Source: Thermohalobaculum sp039815685 (GTDB taxonomy: Bacteria > Pseudomonadota > Alphaproteobacteria > Rhodobacterales > Rhodobacteraceae). Taken from it: a stretch of DNA of 64,000 nucleotides. The position numbers were made by a program, and so were the translations under genes. Location of the stretch: positions 124,001 to 188,000 of the forward strand of contig JBCBYV010000005.1 of assembly GCA_039815685.1 (NCBI GenBank), read 5' to 3'. The notes below the pieces were generated by a model that was not told the DNA's origin, did not search any database, and saw only the letters and a program-made list of their open reading frames with translations. Of the stretch, positions 28,285 to 37,082 are shown one piece after another; position 1 is the first letter of the stretch, and each line of letters opens with the position of its first letter.

Positions 28285-28315
28285 TGCGTATCGACGTGAC
28301 CCGCTTTCGAGAACC

Positions 28316-28780
28316 ATGCCCGCGAAACCGCCACCGCTCATCACCTGTGCTGCCCTCGCAGAACTCGGCGACAAGAGCCTCGCGCGCATCGCGGGCCTCG
28401 TGATCACACGGCAGCGGCCGGGCACGGCGTCGGGCGTCATCTTCCTCACGCTCGAGGACGAGACGGGCGTCGCCAATGTCGTCGTCTGGCCCAAGACCTA
28501 TGAGCGGTTCCGCCGGGCGGTCATCGGCGGCCGGCTGCTGACCGTCACCGGCCGACTGCAGCGCGAGGGGGCGGTACGCCATCTCGTGGCGTGGCGGATC
28601 GAGGACCGCTCGGCCCTCCTCGACGAACTCGGGCTTGAGGATCCGCTCTCCTCGGAACGCGGGGACGAAGCCAGGCGGCCGGTCCCGCCGGAAAGCCGCA
28701 AGGCCCCCCGCGCGAAATCCCGCGCTCGCCACCCCCGCGAGGAAGCGAAGACCCTCTTCCCCAGCCGCGACTTCCACTGA
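28316..28780 (+). CDS. Separate C-terminal OB-fold domain of DnaE2
   Basis: A 154-residue protein that aligns by eye with the end of DnaE2: CAALAELGDKSLARIAGLV, then ITRQRPGTASGVIFLTLEDE, ANVVVWPKTYERFRRAVIGG and VTGRLQREGAVRHLV are hallmark segments of that OB-fold domain, which binds single-stranded DNA. A basic tail follows. It picks up where the 991-residue body at 23948-26923 stops, but lies 1.4 kb downstream with its own start and its own LexA box. In-frame starts at 28244 and 28268 are possible; neither has a strong site. Whether it works in trans with the body or is a relic cannot be told from sequence, but the reading frame is intact. Confidence 0.85.
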   Translation: MPAKPPPLITCAALAELGDKSLARIAGLVITRQRPGTASGVIFLTLEDETGVANVVVWPKTYERFRRAVIGGRLLTVTGRLQREGAVRHLVAWRIEDRSALLDELGLEDPLSSERGDEARRPVPPESRKAPRAKSRARHPREEAKTLFPSRDFH

Positions 28781-29067
28781 GCCCGCGGCACGGCACCCAG
28801 GCCGGCCCCACGGGGGCATCGAGCCCCCGCGTGTCCGCGGACGGCCACGCCGCCCGAACGCCCGGCCGCGATGTCGGCACCACCGATCGGGCGCATGGTG
28901 GGGGGCGGCTGGAGGGTGGGCGCGCTCGGCCGCAGGGCCGAGCCGCGGGCCCCCGGAAGCCGCCCCACGGCGCTCATGTCAGAACGCCTCCCGCGACGCA
29001 CCCTCGCCTTGCCCGCCGCCCGCACCCGGCTATGCTCGCGGCAAAAGAGGACGACAGGGAGAGGCCC

Positions 29068-30714
29068 ATGCTCGGGCAGATGCAGGACTGGCCGCTGCGC
29101 ACGCACCGGATCCTCGACCATGCGGCGCGCTACAACGCCCGCCGCCCGGTGATCTCGCGCCTGCCCGAGAGCGGCGCCATCGCCCGGACCGACTGGGGCA
29201 CGATCCATACCCGTGCCCGCCGCCTTTCCGACGCCTTCCGCCGGCTCGGCCTAAAGCCCGGCGATGTCGTCGGCTGCATGGCCTGGAACACGGCCCGGCA
29301 TCTCGAGGCCTGGTACGGCATCCCCGGCGCGGGCGGTGTGCTCCACACGCTCAACCCCCGCCTCGGTACGCCCGATCTCGACTACATCGCCAATCATGCG
29401 GGGAACCGCTTTCTGATCTGCGACCCGGACCTCGCGCCGAAGATCGCGGAACTCGCACCGCTGGTGAAGGACCTCGCCGCCGTCGTCGTTCTCGGGCCGA
29501 GCGTGCCGGAAGTGCTGGAGAGCATCACGACCGAGACCCATGCGGCGGACGACCTGATCGCAAGCGGCAACCCCGCAACCGAATGGGAGGCGGTGGACGA
29601 GCGCGCAGCCTGCGGCATCTGCTACACCTCCGGGACGACGGGGAACCCGAAGGGCGTCGTCTACTCCCATCGCTCCAACACGCTGCACGCCATGTCGATG
29701 ATCCAGCCGGACATGCTGGGCCTCTCCGCGAATGACGTCCTGATGCCCGTCGTCCCGCTCTTCCACGCCAATGGCTGGTCCACGGGCTATTCGGGGCCCA
29801 TGGCGGGAGCGGCGATGGTGATGCCGGGCCGGGCGCTCGATCCAGCCTCGCTATGCGAGATGTTCGACGAGGGTGTGACGATCACCGCCGCGGTTCCGAC
29901 CGTCTGGCTGCCGCTCCTCGCCCATCTGCGCGCCACCGGCCGCGGGCTGCCGACGCTGGAGCGGGTCGTGATCGGCGGCTCTGCCTGCCCCCGCGCAGTG
30001 ATCGAGGCCTTCCAGAACGACTACGGCGTCGAGGTCCTGCACGCCTGGGGCATGACCGAGACCTCGCCGCTTGGCTCCTTCGCGTCGCTGAAGCCCGAGG
30101 TGCGCGCGCTGCCGCCCGAGCAGCAACTCGACATGCAGGAGACGGTCGGCCACCCGCCCTTCACCGTCGATCTGCGCGTCGTGGACGACGAGGGCGCCGA
30201 GCTGCCGCGCGACGGGCAGACCCAGGGGCGCCTCCAGATCCGCGGCGCGGGCGTGGTGCAGCGCTATCTCGGGCAAGAGACCGATACGGCGGATGCCGAG
30301 GGCTGGTTCGACACCGGGGACGCCGCGACCCTCGACGAGGCCGGCTACACGCGCATCACCGACCGCTTCAAGGACGTCATCAAGTCCGGCGGCGAATGGA
30401 TCAGCTCGATCGATCTCGAGAACGCGGCCGTCGCCCATCCGGACGTCGCCGAAGCCGCCGCGGTCGCCATGCCGCACCCGACCTGGGACGAACGCCCCGT
30501 GCTGGTCATCGTGCCCCGAGACGGCTGCACGCCGGACCGAGACAGCCTGCGCGGGCTCCTCTCGAAGCGCTTCGCCAAATGGCAGCTACCGGACGAAATC
30601 CTGTTCATGGAGGCGCTGCCGCACACGGCGACGGGCAAGATCTCGAAACGATCCCTCCGCGAGGAGCTTGCAGCAGATGGCTACACCCTGCCGGATCTGC
30701 GCGACAAAGCGTGA
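29068..30714 (+). CDS. Medium/long-chain fatty-acid--CoA ligase
   Basis: A 548-residue AMP-forming ligase. Start MLGQMQDWPLRTHRILDHAA, ATP loop YTSGTTGNPKGV (about 188-199), AWGMTETSP, the hinge TGDAATLDEAGYTRITDRFKD-like segment, and the C-terminal TATGKISK lysine. The N-terminus and overall layout match the AlkK/DmdB group, which includes medium-chain and methylmercaptopropionate-CoA ligases; the exact substrate is open. GGGAGAG precedes the ATG. It is followed by a 170-base gap and an unrelated pair of genes, so it is probably monocistronic. Confidence 0.9.
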   Translation: MLGQMQDWPLRTHRILDHAARYNARRPVISRLPESGAIARTDWGTIHTRARRLSDAFRRLGLKPGDVVGCMAWNTARHLEAWYGIPGAGGVLHTLNPRLGTPDLDYIANHAGNRFLICDPDLAPKIAELAPLVKDLAAVVVLGPSVPEVLESITTETHAADDLIASGNPATEWEAVDERAACGICYTSGTTGNPKGVVYSHRSNTLHAMSMIQPDMLGLSANDVLMPVVPLFHANGWSTGYSGPMAGAAMVMPGRALDPASLCEMFDEGVTITAAVPTVWLPLLAHLRATGRGLPTLERVVIGGSACPRAVIEAFQNDYGVEVLHAWGMTETSPLGSFASLKPEVRALPPEQQLDMQETVGHPPFTVDLRVVDDEGAELPRDGQTQGRLQIRGAGVVQRYLGQETDTADAEGWFDTGDAATLDEAGYTRITDRFKDVIKSGGEWISSIDLENAAVAHPDVAEAAAVAMPHPTWDERPVLVIVPRDGCTPDRDSLRGLLSKRFAKWQLPDEILFMEALPHTATGKISKRSLREELAADGYTLPDLRDKA

Positions 30715-30884
30715 GCATCCGCGCGCAAAGACCGCGACGCAATATGATCCACCTTCTCAAAGGCGCCATATTTTCACGCCATAGGCGGTTCAGGTGGGCG
30801 AATGCGCGCAATGCGTGAGCGCCCGTCCAATCGGATGGTAGGCGTGGCGGTTTCCCGGAGAGCGCAGAGAGGGCGGGCGCGGCT

Positions 30885-32351
30885 TTGACGGATGACACGA
30901 ATGACGGCTTCGGCGGCGGCCGGCCGACCTGGGATCTCGAGCAGTACTCGGTCAAGGCACGCCAGGAGCGCCGGGCACAGCGCCGCGAGGAGATCGCGAC
31001 CGCCGCAGCGGAGGGCGCCAGGGGCAAGTCCTTCCACGACCAATACCTGACCGAGCAGGACGACGGCGACTGGCTCGCCCCGGCCGAGGGCAAGCAGCGC
31101 CCGCGCTTCGTCGAGGCCGGCACGATCTTCTGGATCGCCTTCACGGGCGCGATCCTCTCCGTCCTGACGGTCGGGCTCTACCGCTTCTGGATGATCACAC
31201 GGCTTCGGCGCGCCTATGCAGGCTCGATCCGCATCGATGGCGACCCGATCGAGTACACCGGCACGGGCTTCGAGAAGATGCTCGGCTTCCTCATCGCCGT
31301 CGCCCTCCTCGCCGTCTATCTCGGTATCGCCAACGTCTTCCTGATCTTTGCCGGCATCGTGTCGCTCGATGCGGGCGCGCTCTTCGCACCGGTCAGCCTC
31401 GTCGCCGTGCTGCCCTTCTATTTCTGGGCGCAGTACCGGAGCCAGAAGTACTTTCTGGCCAGGCTCAACTGGCGCGGCATCCGGTTCGGCCTCGCGGGTG
31501 GGGCCTGGGGCTACACACTGCGATCGCTCCTCTGGGGTCTTGCCGCGGTGCTGACGCTCGGCCTTCTCTACCCCTACCTCCATTTCCGGCAGGCCAAGTA
31601 CATCACGGATCGGAGCTTTTTCGGCTCGATCCCGATGAAGCAGGAGGGGAGCTGGCTCGGCCTTCTCGCCTACTGGATCTGGCTCTATATCTCGCTCGGC
31701 ATGGTGTTCCTCGCAGCCTGGGGGCTCGCCGAAGAGATGCGGCTTGGCGAGGAGGGCATCAGCATCCTGCTGGCGGTCTTCACCCCCTTTGCGATGCTGC
31801 TGATCTTCATCATGATGATGAACTACCAGATCGGCGCCTTCCGCTATCTCTGGGACAACCGGCGCATCGGCAATGCGAGCATCGAGAACGACGTCACCGT
31901 GGGCTCGATTATCTGGACCTACCTCAAGGGCTCGTTCCTGGTGAGCTTCCTGACGATGATCGTCAGCATCATCGCCGGCATCGTCTTCATCGGCGGTGGG
32001 GTCTTCATCACCGGCGCGCTCATGGAGGGAGCCCAAGGAACGCAGGAGCTGTTGAGCCAGGACCTACAGGCCCTTTTCGAGAGTGAGACACTTCCCTCGC
32101 CCGAGCGGCTGGCGACAATGGCACCGGTCTTCATCGGCGTGGCGCTGACCTACTTCTTCCTCTTCGCCGCCTCCTTCGCCTTCGGGCAGAGCCTGATCAC
32201 GCAGCCGATCCTGCGGCTCAAGGTCGAGGCGATGCTGATCCGCCGGCCCGAGGCTCTTCTGTCGGCACAGCAGCGCAGCCGCGACGAGATGCGCGATGCG
32301 GGCGGCTTCGCCGATGCACTGGGTGTCGATGTGGGTGCCGGCTTCGGATGA
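30885..32351 (+). CDS. YjgN (DUF898) family membrane protein
   Basis: A 488-residue polytopic membrane protein. A cytoplasmic charged N-terminus of about 75 residues is followed by roughly eight or nine helices. The family pattern WxxxxxxRYxxxxxRxxGxxxxY shows as GLYRFWMITRLRRAY and YWAQYRSQKYFLARLNWRGI-like segments, repeated in the second half (NYQIGAFRYLWDNRRIG). The start is TTG 30885, with GAGAGGG some distance upstream; this is the least certain part. Its last bases overlap the start of the M48 peptidase (ATGA), and such pairs are common, suggesting joint membrane quality control. Confidence 0.85.
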   Translation: MTDDTNDGFGGGRPTWDLEQYSVKARQERRAQRREEIATAAAEGARGKSFHDQYLTEQDDGDWLAPAEGKQRPRFVEAGTIFWIAFTGAILSVLTVGLYRFWMITRLRRAYAGSIRIDGDPIEYTGTGFEKMLGFLIAVALLAVYLGIANVFLIFAGIVSLDAGALFAPVSLVAVLPFYFWAQYRSQKYFLARLNWRGIRFGLAGGAWGYTLRSLLWGLAAVLTLGLLYPYLHFRQAKYITDRSFFGSIPMKQEGSWLGLLAYWIWLYISLGMVFLAAWGLAEEMRLGEEGISILLAVFTPFAMLLIFIMMMNYQIGAFRYLWDNRRIGNASIENDVTVGSIIWTYLKGSFLVSFLTMIVSIIAGIVFIGGGVFITGALMEGAQGTQELLSQDLQALFESETLPSPERLATMAPVFIGVALTYFFLFAASFAFGQSLITQPILRLKVEAMLIRRPEALLSAQQRSRDEMRDAGGFADALGVDVGAGFG

Positions 32352-33493
32352 AGACAGCGCTCGAGGAATACGCACGGCTGGAGGCGCCGGCACGCTACTA
32401 CGACGGCCTCTCGCCCCGGGTCGAGCCGGTGGTCGTTGGCTTCGGCGCCCGCACCCTCGTGATCTACGGCCGCGCCAATGCCGACGGGGATACGGCCCTC
32501 GCCCACTGGCCGCTGGCCACACTCAAGGCCATCGGCGGACGCGGTGCGGGTGAGATGACGCTCTCGCCGAGCCATGATGCAGAAGAGCGCGTCGTCCTCG
32601 ACGATCCAGTGATGATGAAGGCGATCGAGCGCGTATGCCGCGACCTCTACCGCCGCCCGGTCAGCGGCCGGAAGCTCGGTGTCGCGGGGCTATGGGGCCT
32701 CGGCGCCGTCGGCTCGGTCGTTCTCCTCATCTTCTACATCATCCCGGCGCTCGCGGTGCAGCTCGCCCCGATGATCCCCTATGAGCGCGAAAAGGCGCTT
32801 GGCGATGCGGTGGCCGGCTATGTGGCGAGTTTCTTCTCCAATGCCGAGGATGAGGAGGCAGCCTATTGCCGCCACCCCGAGGGCCTGGCCGCGCTCCAGC
32901 GCATGACCGAGCGGATCGAGGGTCATGCGAACCTGCCGCTGCCCATCCAGGTGGATGTGCTGGACAACGGGCTGGTCAACGCCCTCGCCATGCCGGGCGG
33001 GCGCATCTTCCTGCTCCGCGGCCTTATCGACAAAGCGCAGAGCCCGGAGGAAGTGACCGCCGTGCTGGCGCATGAGATGGCCCATGTCGTCTATCGCGAC
33101 CCCACCGTCGGTGTGCTGCGCGCCGCGGGGACGGCCGGCATCTTCAGCGTCGTGCTGGGCGATATCTTCGGCGCGGGCATTATCGCCGCGGCCGGTGAGG
33201 CGCTGCTGAACGCCAACTATCAGCGCGAGGTCGAGGATCGGGCGGACGAGGAAGCGCTGCGAATCCTTGCCGATGCGGGGCTGCCGAGCGCTCCCTTCTC
33301 GCAGTTCTTCCTGCGGCTCCGCGCAGAGTATGGCGAAACCTCCGCCGTGATGTCCTACTTCTCCACGCACCCCTCGCACACCGCGCGGGCGGAGCGTGCG
33401 GCGGCGGCCGATACCGTCGGCGAGACATTCACGCCCGCGCTGAGCGACCGGGACTGGGTGGCGCTGCAGAACATCTGCGCCACAACCGGTTAA
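32348..33493 (+). CDS. M48-family membrane metallopeptidase
   Basis: A 381-residue protein. A cytoplasmic N-terminal domain of about 110 residues is followed by one helix (about 115-140, GLGAVGSVVLLIFYIIPALA). The catalytic domain has HEMAH (His242-His246) and a third ligand in the downstream YQREVEDRADEEAL segment; FSTHPSHTARAE is the conserved tail motif. It is a zinc endopeptidase of the Ste24/HtpX clan, probably facing the periplasm (BepA/LoiP-like). Its ATG overlaps the YjgN stop. Its stop overlaps the stop of the convergent hydrolase gene by four bases. Confidence 0.92.
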   Translation: MKTALEEYARLEAPARYYDGLSPRVEPVVVGFGARTLVIYGRANADGDTALAHWPLATLKAIGGRGAGEMTLSPSHDAEERVVLDDPVMMKAIERVCRDLYRRPVSGRKLGVAGLWGLGAVGSVVLLIFYIIPALAVQLAPMIPYEREKALGDAVAGYVASFFSNAEDEEAAYCRHPEGLAALQRMTERIEGHANLPLPIQVDVLDNGLVNALAMPGGRIFLLRGLIDKAQSPEEVTAVLAHEMAHVVYRDPTVGVLRAAGTAGIFSVVLGDIFGAGIIAAAGEALLNANYQREVEDRADEEALRILADAGLPSAPFSQFFLRLRAEYGETSAVMSYFSTHPSHTARAERAAAADTVGETFTPALSDRDWVALQNICATTG

Positions 33494-34440
33494 GCGGCGC
33501 CCGTCAATCGAAACGCCACCTCCGCCGTGAGCGGTCCGCAGGGCTCGGCGGCGCCCTCGGCCTCGAGCTGGAGAAGCGTGGCCAGCACGTTCCGCGCAGC
33601 GGCGGGAAGGAGCGCGGGCGGCGTCTCAATGTAGAGCCGCGCGGCGAGGTCGGGGGCAGTGGCCGGACCATCGGCGAGGGCTTCGACCAACGCCTCCCGC
33701 CGCGCGCCACGATGCGCGATCTGCTGGGCCAGGAGCGCGGCGGGATCCGCCACCGCCTCCCCATGACCCGGCAGGAAGCGGGGCGCGAGACCGCCGCCGG
33801 CCATCTCCGCGACCAGCCCCGCCATCCGATGCAGCGTCGCCACCTGCGCGGCCATATCCCCCTCCGGCGGCGAGACCAGCGTCGTCGACCAGCCCATCAC
33901 CGCGTCCCCGGTGAAGACCGTGCCGCTCCCCTCGATGCGGAAGGAGAGGTGGTTCGAGAGATGCCCCGGTGTGTGGAGGGCAATCAGCCGCCTCGTACCG
34001 ACCGCCACGGCGTCGCCATCGGCCAGGCACCGGTCGGGTGCGAAGGCGGCGTCGGCCCCCTCCCCACCCGCGAGCGCGGCGCCCCCCGGCCCTTCGGAAA
34101 GCGACTGCATCTGTGCGCTCATGCCCGCGCCATGGCTCCCGAATGCCAGGACCGGCGCCCCGGTCTCCGCCGCAATCGCCGGCGCGCTGGGGCTATGGTC
34201 GACATGGCTGTGCGTAACCAGAACGGCGATCAGCCGCCGCGATCCCAGCGCCGCCATAAGTGCCGCGCGATGCGCCGGCAGCGCCGGCCCCGGATCGATC
34301 AGGAGGGCTTCCGCCTCGTCTCCAACAAGATAGCAACATGTTCCGCGATAGGTCATGGGCGAAGGGTTCGGCGCCGTCACCCGCTGCACCCCTTCCCCCA
34401 GCGGCTCCGCCCTGCCGTAGGCTGCACCCTCTCCGTCCAT
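33490..34440 (-). CDS. MBL-fold hydrolase, LACTB2-like
   Basis: A 316-residue metallo-beta-lactamase-fold protein: metal motif VTHSHVDHSPSAPA, further ligands in LHTPGHLSNHLSF, FTGDAVMGW and PGHGE, and a C-terminal winged-helix region (about 240-316). The layout matches the LACTB2 group, which in mitochondria is an endoribonuclease; many bacterial members are annotated only as hydrolases. AAGGAGGG precedes the ATG at 34440, and the longer open frame upstream has no such site. It is divergent from the histidine kinase. Confidence 0.88.
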   Translation of the reverse strand: MDGEGAAYGRAEPLGEGVQRVTAPNPSPMTYRGTCCYLVGDEAEALLIDPGPALPAHRAALMAALGSRRLIAVLVTHSHVDHSPSAPAIAAETGAPVLAFGSHGAGMSAQMQSLSEGPGGAALAGGEGADAAFAPDRCLADGDAVAVGTRRLIALHTPGHLSNHLSFRIEGSGTVFTGDAVMGWSTTLVSPPEGDMAAQVATLHRMAGLVAEMAGGGLAPRFLPGHGEAVADPAALLAQQIAHRGARREALVEALADGPATAPDLAARLYIETPPALLPAAARNVLATLLQLEAEGAAEPCGPLTAEVAFRLTGAA

Positions 34441-34525
34441 GCAGCCCTCCTTGCCGCGTCCCACGCTGCCGCTCCCGTCCGGGGGCCTTGTCCCCGCCCC
34501 GCTCCCGGGCTTATGCGGTCGAACG

Positions 34526-35869
34526 ATGCAAGCGCCCGGCCCCCGTCTCAAGCGCTACCTGCCGCGCAGCCTCTTCGGCCGCGCGCTCATGATCCTCGTC
34601 CTGCCCATCCTGTTCTTGCAAGCGGTCGTCACCACCGTCCTCGTCACCCGCCACTACGAGAGCGTGACCCTGCAGATGAGCTCGGGCGTTGCGCGCGAGC
34701 TCGACTATCTCGTGGACCAGGTCGAGAGCGCGCCCGGGCTGCTCCAGGCCCGCCTGCTCCTCGCCAATGTCGGCCCGCCTCTACGCATCGCCTTCCGTCT
34801 CGACGCCGAGGCCGATGACCTGCCGCCCAGCAACCCGCCGGGCTTCTGGGACTTCACCGGCCATGTGATCGACGAGACGGTAACCTCCGGGATCGAGCGG
34901 CCGGTCACGCTCGATCTCGCGAGCACCGACAAGGCGGTGATCATGCACATCCTCACCTCCCGCGGCACGCTCACTGCGACGGTACCCCGGCGCCAGATGA
35001 ACCCGGCCAACCCGCATCAGCTCATTATCGTCACGACCCTCGTTGCCATCGGCCTCGTGGCCGTCGCCCTCGTCTTCCTGCGCAACCAGATGCGGCCCAT
35101 CCGCGAGCTTGCCCGAGCGGCACAGGATTTCGGGCGTGGTCGTGCCACCTTCCTCCGTCCCTCGGGCGCCGAGGAGATCCGCAGCGCGGGCCATGCCTTC
35201 CTCGAAATGCGCAACAGGCTCGAACGCCAGATCCAGAGCCGGACGGCAATGCTCTCGGGCGTCAGCCACGACCTGCGCACACCTCTCACCCGCATGAAGC
35301 TCAGCCTCGCGATGATGCCCGAGGACGACGAGAGCCGCGCCCTAGGCCGTGAGGTGGTCGAGATGGAGCGCATGCTCGAGAGCTTCCTCGCCTTCGCCCG
35401 CGGCGAGGCAGGAGAGGAAGCGGCCCCGACCGATCTCGTCACGCTGATCGAGGAGATCGCGGCGGAGGCCGAGCGCCTCGGGGCCCGTCCGAGCGTCGCA
35501 ACCGACCACGAGAACGCGGCCTCGCCGGTCGTCTCCGTGCGCCGGGATTTCCTGAAGCGCGCGCTCGTGAACCTCGTCGAGAACGCGCGCCGCTATGGCG
35601 GTCGGATCTCGCTCACCCTGCGCCTTGCGCGGCGCACGGCGGATATCGTGATCGAGGATGACGGGCCCGGCATCCCCGAGCATCGGCGCGAGGAAATGCT
35701 CCGCCCCTTCACCCGTCTCGATCCCGCGCGGGGACAGGATGCGGGCGGCGGCACCGGCCTCGGGCTCTCCATCGCACTCGAAGCCGCACGCGCCCATGGC
35801 GGCACGCTTGAACTCGACGAAAGCCCCCGCTTCGGCGGTCTCCGCGCGACCCTCCGCCTGCCGCGCTGA
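34526..35869 (+). CDS. EnvZ-like sensor histidine kinase
   Basis: A 447-residue kinase: first helix at about 15-40, a periplasmic loop to about 155, second helix at about 160-180, HAMP, then the H-box SGVSHDLRTPLTRMK (His248) and the ATPase domain with NLVENARRYGG, DDGPGIP and GGTGLGLSIA. This is the EnvZ/OmpR-type class. No response regulator is next to it, so it is an orphan here. ATG 34526 is chosen for the hydrophobic start; the upstream ATG at 34439 lies in the divergent gene. Signal unknown. Confidence 0.9.
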   Translation: MQAPGPRLKRYLPRSLFGRALMILVLPILFLQAVVTTVLVTRHYESVTLQMSSGVARELDYLVDQVESAPGLLQARLLLANVGPPLRIAFRLDAEADDLPPSNPPGFWDFTGHVIDETVTSGIERPVTLDLASTDKAVIMHILTSRGTLTATVPRRQMNPANPHQLIIVTTLVAIGLVAVALVFLRNQMRPIRELARAAQDFGRGRATFLRPSGAEEIRSAGHAFLEMRNRLERQIQSRTAMLSGVSHDLRTPLTRMKLSLAMMPEDDESRALGREVVEMERMLESFLAFARGEAGEEAAPTDLVTLIEEIAAEAERLGARPSVATDHENAASPVVSVRRDFLKRALVNLVENARRYGGRISLTLRLARRTADIVIEDDGPGIPEHRREEMLRPFTRLDPARGQDAGGGTGLGLSIALEAARAHGGTLELDESPRFGGLRATLRLPR

Positions 35870-35885
35870 ACGGAGCCTCAGCGAG

Positions 35886-35956
35886 GGCGCGGCTGGCGGG
35901 CGGGCCGCTTAGGGCCGCAGGCCCGAGGTCGGGGCGTCCTCCAGCCCGCCCCCTGC
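35886..35956 (+). repeat. Dispersed palindromic repeat, copy 3
   Basis: Third copy of the family: GCGGCTGGCGGGCGGGCCGC, inner hairpin GGGCC..GGCCC, GAGGTCGGGGCG, then CAGCCCGCC. It lies between the kinase stop and the csaA stop, ending two bases before the latter. Confidence 0.8.
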
Positions 35957-35958
35957 CG

Positions 35959-36309
35959 TCAGTGCATCCGCTCCCCGGGAGCGACATCCCGATCCGGCGC
36001 GATCAGCACAATGCCGCCATCGCCGTCGCTGACGCCCAGCGTCAGTACCTCGGACATGAAGGGACCGATCTGGCGCGGCGGGAAATTCACCACCGCCATG
36101 ACCATCCGCCCGACCAGGCTCTTGGGTGTGTAATGCGCCGTCAGCTGCGCAGACGTCTTCCGCTCGCCGATCTCCGGCCCGAAATCGATCCAGAGCTTGA
36201 TCGCGGGCTTGCGCGCCTCGGGGAACGCCTCGGCACGCAGGACGCGCCCGGCCCGGATATCAACTTTCAGAAAATCGTCGAACGCGATCTCCGCCGCCTG
36301 CTCCGCCAT
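35959..36309 (-). CDS. csaA: CsaA-type tRNA-binding protein
   Basis: A 116-residue single OB-fold protein of the EMAP-II/Trbp111/CsaA group: FLKVDIRAGRVLRAEAFP at the start and LVGRMVMAVVNFPPRQIGPF in the second half are family marks. It binds tRNA and has been linked to protein export in Bacillus. GGGAGGGCAGG precedes the ATG. Monocistronic, between a repeat element and the phasin terminator. Confidence 0.92.
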   Translation of the reverse strand: MAEQAAEIAFDDFLKVDIRAGRVLRAEAFPEARKPAIKLWIDFGPEIGERKTSAQLTAHYTPKSLVGRMVMAVVNFPPRQIGPFMSEVLTLGVSDGDGGIVLIAPDRDVAPGERMH

Positions 36310-36360
36310 CCTGCCCTCCCGCCCGGCAACTGCCCGATCGCTAACAGAGGCGCGGCTATG

Positions 36361-36392
36361 AAAAAAGCCGCCCCCTGTCTCCCGGGGGCGGC
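36361..36392 (-). terminator. Rho-independent terminator of the phasin gene
   Basis: On the minus strand a perfect 9-bp stem (GCCGCCCCC with GGGGGCGGC) with an 8-base loop is followed by six Ts. It lies 46 bases after the phasin stop. Confidence 0.93.
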
Positions 36393-36438
36393 CTTCTGCG
36401 GGTCGGACCCGCTAGACGCTCAGCGCTCGGAAAGGCGC

Positions 36439-36897
36439 TCAGGCCTTTGCGGCGTCGAACTGCGACTTGAGCTCGGCCATCGCCTCCTCGAAGCGCGCCT
36501 TGACGATCTCGAAAGCCTCGGTGTTGGCCTTCTGCGCCATCTCGGTCAGCTCCTGCGCGTCCTTGACCGCCTTCTCGAGCGCCACGCGAGCTGCATCCAT
36601 GTTCTTCTGCGCCTGCTCGGCCGTCATCGGCTGACCCTGCAGCTCGGTCACGGCATCCTTCATCTGCGCCATCGCCTCCTCGGCCATGGCAACCTGGCGC
36701 TTGTAGACGCTCTGGTAGCCGGCCATCGCGACCTTGTTGGCCTCGAGCGCGGCGTTCATGTTCTTCTCATGCGCCTTCACGACGACATCCATCGCCGGCA
36801 TCTTCGAGCCGTCGAACATCTTGTCGAGCTCGGGCAGCTTGAACATCTCCGACATTTTCTCGAGATCGGCGGCGAACGGGAACTTCTCGTGCATCAT
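36439..36897 (-). CDS. phaP: Phasin (polyhydroxyalkanoate granule protein)
   Basis: A 152-residue, helical, amphipathic protein with the phasin pattern: KFPFAADLEKMSEMFKLPEL at the start, then long Ala/Gln/Met-rich helices (AMAQMKDAVTELQG, KAVKDAQELTEMAQKANTEA). Phasins coat PHA granules. AGGAG stands 6 bases before the first of two consecutive ATGs. A sigma-70 promoter, a PhaR-type site and a terminator make it a complete single-gene unit. Confidence 0.92.
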   Translation of the reverse strand: MMHEKFPFAADLEKMSEMFKLPELDKMFDGSKMPAMDVVVKAHEKNMNAALEANKVAMAGYQSVYKRQVAMAEEAMAQMKDAVTELQGQPMTAEQAQKNMDAARVALEKAVKDAQELTEMAQKANTEAFEIVKARFEEAMAELKSQFDAAKA

Positions 36898-36984
36898 CAG
36901 TATCTCCTGGCGTTTCTCTTGGCGGAGCGGGGCGCGGCCTCTTCCACCGGTTGGCATGGGCGCGTCGCCCGCTGTAACGCCCAA

Positions 36985-37013
36985 GATATGTTGCGCCGCA
37001 CAAAAAAAGTCAA
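36985..37013 (-). promoter_or_regulatory. Phasin promoter
   Basis: On the minus strand TTGACT (37013-37008), a 17-base spacer and CATATC (36990-36985), close to the sigma-70 consensus. The spacer contains TGCGGCGCA, itself a small palindrome that may be a second PhaR contact. Confidence 0.75.
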
Positions 37014-37024
37014 GCAGCCTGCCG

Positions 37025-37035
37025 CTGCATTGCAG
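37025..37035. promoter_or_regulatory. PhaR operator candidate
   Basis: CTGC-ATT-GCAG, an exact fit to the CTGC-N3/4-GCAG site described for the PHA repressor PhaR in Rhodobacter/Paracoccus relatives. It lies 11 bases upstream of the phasin -35 element. Confidence 0.7.
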
Positions 37036-37082
37036 CATGGGCGCGGAAGGCGCTCGCGGCGTGTCGTTCGCCCGCCACGGTC

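Noticed and set aside
28202..28315. Longer N-terminus of the OB-domain ORF
   Set aside because: The added residues do not resemble DnaE2, overlap the WYL stop and cross the LexA box, so the start at 28316 is preferred.
35567..35583. A GAAC..GAAC pair inside the histidine kinase gene
   Set aside because: The spacing is 8, not 7, and it is inside a coding region.
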